Positions 1-5,156 of a stretch of 11,174 nt of DNA are shown piece after piece; the first letter of the stretch is position 1; the number at the start of each line of letters is the position of its first letter. The DNA comes from Actinomycetes bacterium (GTDB taxonomy: Bacteria; Planctomycetota; Phycisphaerae; JAACET01): contig DAOVKO010000043.1 in assembly GCA_030631725.1 (NCBI GenBank), positions 1-11,174 of the forward strand. Reading direction: 5' to 3'. A program made the position numbers and the translations under genes. The notes under the pieces are model-generated. The model was not told where the DNA came from and did not search any database. It saw only the letters and a list, made by a program, of their open reading frames with translations.

Positions 1-896
1 GCAGACCATGCTTCATTCAGTTTATCGATGCTGACATACCTGCCTTTGAGCCATTGCCGAAACGCTTTCCGGCAGTGCTCGCAGTAACAGGCGTTGGCAT
101 GGTGCTGCACTTCATCCTGGATTGTGTATCCATAGAGGGCCGGATGCCCACCTGCTAATCGAAGCTCATCGGTGATCTCTTTCCGGCCGACCGCACGGTT
201 CTGCGGGTGCGTAAAGCAGGCATTGAAAAAACCATCCGAGGACTGCTTTCCATCGGGTCCAAGAGGACGGCCGGGGCCGAAACCACCCGATCCGATCCGA
301 TAGTGGCCGATAACGCCGACGAAGGCGGCGGCGTCAAGGTCCCTTCGCGACACATCGGTATGCAACACCGTGTTCATGTGGGCTTCTTCGAAATTGCGAC
401 TCTGAGCCAACACCTGCCCATCGGGGCCAACGCGAAAGTCCATGGGCGCGTAACAACCCGTCGCGACATAGGTGCGGTAGTCCCTGTGAGGAAGAATGAC
501 CAGAATTTCCTGGATGGTCCTGCTCACATTCTCGCCCGATTTGGCATCTAAACGAAGTCGATAACTTCCCGGCGGCAAATCGCGGGCTTCGATATGAGTT
601 GTCAGGCCGGCTGCTCGAAGTTGGCCCTCGTAGAGCGTTTCAATGACAGCCCCATCTCTGTCCGTCAGCTGTAACCTCGTGCGCGGGCGAATGCCCCTGG
701 CGATACCCGGTACTTTGATAGTCACCCGCCCATCTTCCCAGTAGGTTCTTTGCTCACCCAAATCGATCTTTAGAGAACCAAGCGGTCCGCTATTTTGCTT
801 TTCGTCCTCGGCCAGACAAATCCAAGGCATAGCCGAAACAACGAGCGCTATCGACAAAACAAACGAAAGATTAACTTTCCGACCTAGTGTAACCAT
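1..896 (-). CDS. GH42-like beta-galactosidase, secreted, C-terminal part missing (window edge)
   Basis: I translated the minus strand from the ATG at 896 and found 298 codons without a stop up to the window edge, so the gene is partial. The start is set by AAAGGAG 7 nt upstream. Residues 1-30 form a signal peptide (Arg/Lys n-region, hydrophobic core, likely cut after CLA), so the enzyme is exported. Residues about 35-150 look like a beta-sandwich domain. The TIM-barrel part then shows GH42 features: C227 with C270, C272 and C275 match the four-Cys zinc site of GH42 enzymes, followed by AFRQWL and LNEAW, typical of the family. The expected acid/base Glu is E262 in the motif QDEV, where GH42 usually has Asn before Glu; here it is Asp. 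The nucleophile would lie beyond the edge. Role: exo-hydrolysis of a beta-galactoside or related glycan (family inference). The start and frame are certain; the exact substrate is not. Confidence 0.88.
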   Translation of the reverse strand, partial: MVTLGRKVNLSFVLSIALVVSAMPWICLAEDEKQNSGPLGSLKIDLGEQRTYWEDGRVTIKVPGIARGIRPRTRLQLTDRDGAVIETLYEGQLRAAGLTTHIEARDLPPGSYRLRLDAKSGENVSRTIQEILVILPHRDYRTYVATGCYAPMDFRVGPDGQVLAQSRNFEEAHMNTVLHTDVSRRDLDAAAFVGVIGHYRIGSGGFGPGRPLGPDGKQSSDGFFNACFTHPQNRAVGRKEITDELRLAGGHPALYGYTIQDEVQHHANACYCEHCRKAFRQWLKGRYVSIDKLNEAWS

Positions 897-953
897 CAAA
901 TCGCTCCTTTAACAATTAACAACATGAATCTGGAATTTCCCATTTACACGCCT

Positions 954-970
954 AGAAAACATTGTTTTCT
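954..970. promoter_or_regulatory. 17-bp palindrome, candidate operator of the GH42-like gene
   Basis: AGAAAAC-ATT-GTTTTCT is a perfect 7-bp inverted repeat with a 3-bp centre, lying about 60-75 bp upstream of the minus-strand start at 896. GAAAAC/GTTTTC half-sites are of the kind bound by LacI-family sugar regulators, though those usually have a CG centre. An operator role is inferred from position and symmetry; it could also be a chance AT-rich palindrome. Confidence 0.35.
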
Positions 971-1010
971 CTGAACTTCTCCTCAAAGTCTAGACAAAAA
1001 TCGGGACATT

Positions 1011-1193
1011 TTAATACTACAGCGCAGCTTGGCACGAGGTAAATTGATATACGCCCTTATAATCAAAGCTCTTACACCAATGTAAGTCGAATTTGTTTTG
1101 AAGAAAGCGGTAAATGCGAGATTTTTACATAACTTCTTCATGAAGAACGAATTAGAATCGAGCGGCATGTGCCAAGCTGCGCTGTAGTATTAA
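1011..1193. mobile_element. 183-bp non-coding element with perfect 25-bp terminal inverted repeats (MITE-like)
   Basis: Bases 1011-1035 and 1169-1193 are exact reverse complements over 25 bp, starting TTAATACTACAGCG and ending CGCTGTAGTATTAA. The 133-bp interior is more AT-rich than the arms and has no convincing gene. It contains a 6-bp hairpin (CTTACA/TGTAAG, 1071-1086) and a 14-bp palindrome (1134-1147). The ends carry TTAA and TA, so the target duplication may be TA (as in IS630/Tc1-like elements) or TTAA. Size, symmetry and lack of coding fit a miniature inverted-repeat transposable element or the collapsed remnant of an insertion sequence. It sits between the divergent GH42-like and sialidase-like genes. 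A long-stem structured RNA is the alternative. Confidence 0.6.
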
Positions 1194-1207
1194 GGAAAAA
1201 AGAGTGC

Positions 1208-1235
1208 TTGCAAAACAGCAGGGCAGGTATATATT
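1208..1235 (+). promoter_or_regulatory. Candidate sigma-70 promoter of the sialidase-like gene
   Basis: TTGCAA (1208-1213) and TATATT (1230-1235) are separated by 16 bp. The -10 box matches the consensus at 5 of 6 positions and the -35 at 4 of 6. It starts just outside the right end of the inverted-repeat element and would give a leader of about 130 nt before the GTG at 1373. Confidence 0.4.
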
Positions 1236-1256
1236 GCGAGACAGATTGAGGACTTA

Positions 1257-1317
1257 GCGTTTTGCCGCCGGGTGCGTTGTCCGGTCAGGCAAGACGCCGC
1301 AGGCCCCAAAGGGCCTG
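1257..1317 (+). promoter_or_regulatory. Two consecutive stem-loops in the 5' leader of the sialidase-like gene
   Basis: GCGTTTTGCC (1257-1266) pairs over 10 bp with GGCAAGACGC (1288-1297), with one U-G pair. Inside its loop CCGG (1268-1271) can pair with CCGG (1281-1284). Immediately after comes CAGGCCC (1300-1306) paired with GGGCCTG (1311-1317) across a CAAA loop. There is no U-run, so this is not a standard terminator. I do not recognise a known riboswitch family. A cis-regulatory leader is inferred; a relic of a mobile element is the alternative. Confidence 0.4.
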
Positions 1318-1372
1318 AACGGTTACAGCTAAGTAATGTTACGTGGAGAACCCCAGCCTAAGGGAGTGTGCA

Positions 1373-3199
1373 GTGCTTACAGAAACTTTTCTTGGCAATT
1401 TGGATGAGAGATGGCATCAAGTGTGTGGTGCTTGGCAGACTGCCCAGCAGATCACCCATAGCAATGTCCAGGTGAAAATAGCCTATCAGCCGCCCAGCGA
1501 ACCGGCTTTTGTCAGTTGGGTGGTGATGTGGCAGGAAGCTGACGGGACGCTCAAGATGTCCTTCACACAGGTCAACGGCGACGTAGCTCATTATCCTCCC
1601 ACATACAACATGGCCGTACCCGGGGTTGAGTATGTCCTCAAGACCCTGAAGAGCAGCGACCACGGCGCGACTTGGCAGGATATGAATTGTGATGAGCTTC
1701 TGGACCAACTGAATAGCGGCAACAGCCACGAGCATTATGCCCGCTGTCTCCAACGCCCCGATGGTTCGCTGCTGCGAATACTGCAGTGGTCCAACCCCGA
1801 AGTCAAGCTAGACAGTTGGCCCAGGGCAAATGACTATGCCTATAATCCTGACTTTGAACACCTGCCCTGGCCTTTTCAGCCAAGGATGCGCCAAGATCCG
1901 TACTATCCCAAACACTGCTTTGTTCAGGAGAGCTTCGACGGCGGCATGACGTGGCAAACCTGTTATAGCGGCAAGACGGGCGTCTGGATGAACATGTTCC
2001 GGCTGCTGGCGGACGGCAATCTGTGCGCCACCGTCACAGCGGGCGATAACAGAGACGATTTCGTACTATATGAGTCGAGTGATTGGGGCAGAACTTGGTC
2101 CGGGCCCGCGGTTGCATTGCCCGAATTGTGCCGAAAATTGTGCGACCGCTATACTGAGGAAAATGATCTTATCGAAACATCCAACGGCGGATTGCTGATC
2201 GTGCACCGCTGTGCGAATTCTCTGCCGTTTCAGAGTATCATCAGACGGTCGGCGCCGGGCAAGTACGAACTGGAATCGTTCAGCCCAATGGTCATCGGCG
2301 ATAACATCGGCCAACCGTTCCTGCACAAGGGCAGCGACGGGACAATCTGGCATTGTGGCGGATCGGGTGCTATCTGGGCAACGCTCGACGAAGGTGAGAA
2401 TTGGCAGAAGGTCTTCACGCCGGGAAACTTGTATTATCCGCAACTGCTGGAGACACGCCCGGGGCACATCATGTCTCTGAGTCACTATCGAATTGGGGAT
2501 GATGCCTTCCCCCACTATTTTGACTCGGCCATCAGGCAAGTGGAGTTTGATTTCGAGCGATGCGGCATCATCAGGCAGTCTGCAGGTCGGTATCCTTTGG
2601 GAAGCGCTAATGAAACATCTATCCTGTTGGCAAAGGATACGAAGCTGCGCGATCTTCATATGCACGTCGAAGCCCAGATGGGTTATGCAGTGTCACTGCT
2701 GTTTCATGCCGACGCCGATGCCAAATCCTACTATGCCTATCGTGTGGAACTGACGGATCGCGTCGACAACTACCAGGAGGATTGGGACGGACACTTCCGC
2801 AAACTCATGCATTCGATAGTCAAAGTCGTGGACGGCAAGGAGACAATCCTGTGGCAGCGGGGATTCGGCCGTCAGGTCAGCGGTGGTTGGATCGAGATGC
2901 AGGTAAAGGTCGATGGTGACTTGATCCAAGGCGCCTTTCGTGCGATCGATACGGCCGGGCGGACGACACGCCACACCGAAGCATACTATGTCTCCGTACG
3001 CGACAGCGAATTGGCCGCTGGCACAGTGGGCCTGCGAGCCGAAGCCGTCCCGCCATACCTGACGGGGCCGGCAGCATTCAGGAATATTCAGGTGTATGAC
3101 AGTCCTATGATGATTCGCGATCTCTGGCGGCATGAAAGCTTGCTGCCGGGCGCGGGAAAGTCCACCGCGCTGGAGAGCGATGGCGGTCGAGGCTCGTGA
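1373..3199 (+). CDS. Sialidase-superfamily beta-propeller protein with C-terminal jelly-roll domain
   Basis: The product has 608 aa from the GTG at 1373, chosen because AAGGGAG lies 6 nt upstream; an in-frame GTG at 1343 adds 10 residues but has no ribosome binding site. Four Asp-box motifs (S-x-D-x-G-x-T-W and variants) are at residues about 94-101, 187-194, 235-242 and 337-344 (SSDHGATW, SFDGGMTW, SSDWGRTW, TLDEGENW). These are the hallmark of the six-bladed propeller of exo-sialidases and relatives. Residues about 415-597 form a second domain ending GPAAFRNIQVYD, like concanavalin-type domains of sugar hydrolases (DUF1080/LamG-like). No signal peptide or membrane segment is seen, which is odd for an extracellular glycosidase. 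True sialidase activity is not shown: I could not place the Arg triad or the Tyr/Glu pair. It is divergent from the GH42-like gene and probably works on the same class of glycan. Confidence 0.85.
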   Translation: MLTETFLGNLDERWHQVCGAWQTAQQITHSNVQVKIAYQPPSEPAFVSWVVMWQEADGTLKMSFTQVNGDVAHYPPTYNMAVPGVEYVLKTLKSSDHGATWQDMNCDELLDQLNSGNSHEHYARCLQRPDGSLLRILQWSNPEVKLDSWPRANDYAYNPDFEHLPWPFQPRMRQDPYYPKHCFVQESFDGGMTWQTCYSGKTGVWMNMFRLLADGNLCATVTAGDNRDDFVLYESSDWGRTWSGPAVALPELCRKLCDRYTEENDLIETSNGGLLIVHRCANSLPFQSIIRRSAPGKYELESFSPMVIGDNIGQPFLHKGSDGTIWHCGGSGAIWATLDEGENWQKVFTPGNLYYPQLLETRPGHIMSLSHYRIGDDAFPHYFDSAIRQVEFDFERCGIIRQSAGRYPLGSANETSILLAKDTKLRDLHMHVEAQMGYAVSLLFHADADAKSYYAYRVELTDRVDNYQEDWDGHFRKLMHSIVKVVDGKETILWQRGFGRQVSGGWIEMQVKVDGDLIQGAFRAIDTAGRTTRHTEAYYVSVRDSELAAGTVGLRAEAVPPYLTGPAAFRNIQVYDSPMMIRDLWRHESLLPGAGKSTALESDGGRGS

Positions 3200-3225
3200 C
3201 GGCGATCAGCACCCCTGGTCGCCCC

Positions 3226-3259
3226 CGAAGCTACTGCCCCCCCCACTTGGGCGGCTTCG
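3226..3259 (+). terminator. Hairpin after the sialidase-like gene, without a U-tract
   Basis: CGAAGC (3226-3231) pairs with GCTTCG (3254-3259), and an inner GCCC/GGGC pairing extends the stem past a small asymmetric bulge. It begins 27 bp after the stop codon. It lacks a run of T, so it is at best an imperfect terminator or an mRNA 3'-end stabiliser. Confidence 0.3.
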
Positions 3260-3316
3260 ACTGTAAGGCCGTCCCCTCAAACAGAAGAGAAAATTTGGGA
3301 TTTTTCCAATGAATGA

Positions 3317-3502
3317 TCCCGAATAGATCTGGCCGAGGCCAAGAATCCCATTATCGTCGAACGTGTGGAAGTGCTGGTCACATACAGCTAACAGCGAAAA
3401 CGCTTGAATTTTCAAGACAGACTTGATCTTCTATCGGAAATGAAGTTTCGCGGCGTAGCTGAGCAGATGTACATGGGAAATTCCGGCTTGGATAAGGATT
3501 AA
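3317..3502 (+). pseudogene. Short open relic with an in-frame stop, unrecognised
   Basis: The stretch from about 3200 to 3515 has no intact gene. One frame reads as plausible protein: DLAEAKNPIIVERVEVLVTY up to a TAA at 3389-3391, then continues open through LNFQDRLDLLSEMKFRGVAE to a TAA at 3500-3502. The composition (acidic/hydrophobic alternation, helix-like) resembles a protein C-terminus. I cannot assign a family, and there is no start codon with a ribosome binding site for the first part. It may be the decayed 3' end of a gene or chance; only a database search would tell. Confidence 0.25.
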
Positions 3503-3515
3503 GGGAGACACTGTC

Positions 3516-3989
3516 TTGAGGCCGAAAAACACTCTGGCCGTCGGTAGCAGAAGAATCAAAGACGAACTCTACAGAACGACTGATTATGACGGCATTTGGT
3601 ATCTGAATAATGCCGGCTTTGTCATTCGCTTGGAAGGCACCTACATATTCGTGGATCCTATGCTGCACCACGACGAATCCGAACTAATCAGTCGGAGAGA
3701 AAAATACAGGCGGGGCTTCCTGCTGACATCGGAGCTACGGCACTACGATGCGGAAGAAATCGAGTCTCTAGCTGCTCATTTTCCACTGTTGGCAGCAGAG
3801 ATAGAAAAAGTCGACTATCTACTCATATCCCACGATCACGGTGATCATTTACATAAACGATCCATACAGCACATTGCGTATCTGAATCCTACCGTCCTAG
3901 CGCCAAAACCGTGTCATGCGCTGCTCTCTGAGGCAAATGTCGACAAGGATTCTATCCTCGATGCGAAATACGGATCTAAGAGGCTCTAA
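3516..3989 (+). pseudogene. UlaG-like metallo-beta-lactamase fold protein, truncated by an insertion
   Basis: A TTG start at 3516 follows AGGGAG at 8 nt. The 157 aa include an N-terminal WYLNNAGFVIRLEGTYIFVD segment, typical of UlaG-like lactonases/hydrolases, and the metal motif SHDHGDH (H-x-H-x-D-H) near residues 105-111. The frame then enters the left inverted repeat of the element at 3977 and stops four codons later (AAG AGG CTC TAA). UlaG-like proteins usually have about 250-350 residues and need a further His, an Asp and another His downstream; none is present, so this copy should be inactive. Removing the element together with one TA (173 bp) joins the frame to an open stretch ending at 4294 (SILPHRVTNENPGAKN and on), which supports insertion into a once longer gene. 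The rest of the family domain is still missing even then. Confidence 0.7.
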
Positions 3990-4151
3990 TGCTCTGTTGA
4001 AAGCCTCTTTCTGCCATTGCGAGGCCCCAGAGGGGCCGTGGCAATCTCGACTTCTGAGCTTTGAGATTGCTTCGCGGAGTTTATGCCCAGCTACGAAGTG
4101 CTCGCAATGACCCGGCCCGATATCCTTTCAACAGAGCATTAGAGCCTCTTA
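3977..4151. mobile_element. 175-bp MITE-like element with perfect 27-bp inverted repeats and TA ends
   Basis: Bases 3977-4003 and 4125-4151 are exact reverse complements over 27 bp, reading TAAGAGGCTC at the left end and GAGCCTCTTA at the right. TA at both outer ends suits the TA target duplication of IS630/Tc1-mariner-type elements. The interior is non-coding and highly palindromic. It lies inside the UlaG-like frame and ends it. Size is close to that of the element at 1011-1193, but the terminal sequences differ, so they are probably different families. No transposase is in the window; mobilisation would need one elsewhere (inference). Confidence 0.7.
4015..4109. repeat. Palindromic CATTGCGAG / GCAATCTC repeat nested inside the MITE-like element
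   Basis: CATTGCGAG (4015-4023) pairs with CTCGCAATG (4101-4109); GCAATCTC (4041-4048) pairs with GAGATTGC (4063-4070); and GGCCCC/GGGGCC (4023-4037) forms its own hairpin with an AGA loop. Sequences of the CATTGCGAG...GCAATCTC type are known as dispersed intergenic palindromes in several bacterial phyla. Here the repeat sits within the outer 27-bp inverted repeats, so either it inserted into the element or the element is built around it. Confidence 0.55.
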
Positions 4152-4212
4152 TTCTGCCGCACAGAGTTACTAATGAAAATCCAGGAGCAAAAAATGATCC
4201 ATTTTGGGATCT

Positions 4213-4341
4213 ATGGATGTGGGGATTGTTGGCATCGGGTCGCTGGCGAGGACTTATGCCCCGGCTATCAATGAACTGCCGAAGGCCAAGCTGATATGGT
4301 TTCCGGGGGTTGGCCGAAGGGGCGGGCCAGAGCTGGAATAA
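4213..4341 (+). pseudogene. N-terminal stub of a Gfo/Idh/MocA-like (Rossmann) dehydrogenase
   Basis: The ATG at 4213 opens 42 codons beginning MDVGIVGIGSLARTYAPAI and continuing NELPKAKLIW. The GxGxxA/S glycine pattern after a hydrophobic strand, then a helix ending in L-P-x-A and a second strand, is the NAD(P)-binding start of Gfo/Idh/MocA-type oxidoreductases. The frame stops after GGPELE, so only the first beta-alpha-beta unit remains, compared with about 330-450 aa for the family. It overlaps the restored UlaG-like reading frame. I read it as a gene relic; a chance frame is possible. Confidence 0.4.
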
Positions 4342-4358
4342 TAGTTAGAAAATTTTGC

Positions 4359-4387
4359 TTGATTTTTTCGGGCAGAAATGGTATCAT
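4359..4387 (+). promoter_or_regulatory. Candidate promoter of the cheD-kinase-regulator operon
   Basis: TTGATT (4359-4364) and TATCAT (4382-4387) lie exactly 17 bp apart; the -10 matches at 5 of 6 and the -35 at 4 of 6 positions. Transcription would begin near 4394 and give a leader of about 190 nt before cheD. Confidence 0.5.
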
Positions 4388-4581
4388 AATTATTCTGTCT
4401 CTGGGGTAGGAATATCTGGGCCGGGCGAGGTCGTAGCCCGTTCGGCGGGGAGCAAGTCATGGAGACGCTGCACAAAGCATTTTTGCCGAGGCTGTGCGGG
4501 GCTGCTCCGCTTGTCTGCTTGGCCTGAATGTGCTCATTGTGAGACCGGGAGTGCAAAAGCTCAAAGAACGCGGGGATTGAG
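4388..4581 (+). other. Long leader upstream of cheD, no assignable gene
   Basis: This stretch is GC-rich after an AT-rich promoter. It holds a GGGC/GCCC stem near 4428-4442. A 22-codon frame METLHKAFLPRL... starts at 4459 behind CGGGGAG, and another frame ends GLNVLIVRPGVQKLKERGD just before cheD. Neither has clear family features. It could be a relic whose frames have slipped, or a structured leader. I recognise no riboswitch. Confidence 0.3.
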
Positions 4582-5058
4582 ATGAAAAAAATTGTCGATG
4601 TCCAGATAGGCCAAGTCGAAACGGGCAAGGGAAAAGTAATACTGCAATCGAAAGCCATTGGCTCCTGCATCGCTATTATTGCCTACGACCCTACGAGGAA
4701 TATCGGCTCACTCGCCCACGTTATGCTGCCCGGCAGCGCTCCTGCGGGCAAGAAACCGAGTGAGAAAACAAGATACGCCGCTAATGCCATTGCCACTATA
4801 GTCAGCAAAGTGAGCCGCCTGGGTTCAAGAAACGATGACCTCGAGGTGACTCTGGTCGGGGGCGGAAACGTACTCAATAGAGCCGATGACACCATCTGCA
4901 AAGATAATATCGAATCAACTCTGCAGCTATTGAGCAAAAAAAGCCTGAAGGTAAGAGCCCAGGCAATCGGGGGAACAGACAGAAGAAGTGTCTCTCTCGA
5001 CGTCGAGAGCGGAATTGTATCCTATAGCGAAGGTAATGGTAGCGAAAGACAACTGTGA
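4582..5058 (+). CDS. cheD: CheD family receptor glutamine deamidase
   Basis: The 158-aa product has the usual length of CheD. CheD hydrolyses the side-chain amide of specific Gln residues in chemoreceptors to Glu (cytoplasmic). The catalytic Cys is C29 in AIGSCIAIIAYD and the His is H46 in GSLAHVMLPG, aligned with C27 and H44 of the Thermotoga enzyme. Where that enzyme has Thr21, this one has S23, a conservative change. The GGGNVL segment near residue 95 is also typical. The start ATG follows GGGGAT only loosely. Unusually there is no cheC, cheR, cheB, cheA or receptor gene nearby; instead cheD is followed by a histidine kinase and response regulator in the same direction. That context suggests its target may be the kinase's Gln-rich coiled coil (inference). 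Confidence 0.92.
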   Translation: MKKIVDVQIGQVETGKGKVILQSKAIGSCIAIIAYDPTRNIGSLAHVMLPGSAPAGKKPSEKTRYAANAIATIVSKVSRLGSRNDDLEVTLVGGGNVLNRADDTICKDNIESTLQLLSKKSLKVRAQAIGGTDRRSVSLDVESGIVSYSEGNGSERQL

Positions 5059-5156
5059 AGTCTGCACAACACAATCCGAGAGTAGAAATAGATAATGAAG
5101 ATGAAAAAGAGAAGAAGAAGTTTCCGCAAACCATAATAGAGCTAGAGGCGATATGA
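5055..5156 (+). CDS. Possible 33-aa charged micro-protein bridging cheD and the kinase
   Basis: A GTG-started frame overlaps the cheD stop as GTGA (5055-5058) and its TGA overlaps the kinase start as ATGA (5153-5156), so it exactly tiles the gap in the way translationally coupled operon genes do. The product is highly charged: EIDNEDEKEKKKFPQ in the middle and IIELEAI at the end. No signal, membrane segment or known family is visible. There is no strong ribosome binding site before the GTG. It may be real, or a chance frame that links ribosomes from cheD to the kinase. Confidence 0.3.
   Translation: MKSAQHNPRVEIDNEDEKEKKKFPQTIIELEAI

Noticed and set aside
983..1168. 61-codon minus-strand frame ending inside the 183-bp element
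   Set aside because: Runs from inside the element across its left arm into unrelated flank; no ribosome binding site and no family features.
1267..1372. Possible group II intron or riboswitch piece before the sialidase-like gene
   Set aside because: No domain V-like hairpin, no reverse transcriptase, and no match to a riboswitch consensus I can recall.
2066..2665. 199-codon minus-strand frame inside the sialidase-like gene
   Set aside because: Antisense to a gene with four Asp-boxes; its translation has no domain features and depends on the codon pattern of the real gene.
4355..4585. 76-codon frame with CxxC-like cysteines ending in ATGA overlap with cheD
   Set aside because: Its TTG start lies inside the candidate promoter, it has no ribosome binding site, and the cysteine spacing fits no zinc-ribbon pattern I know.
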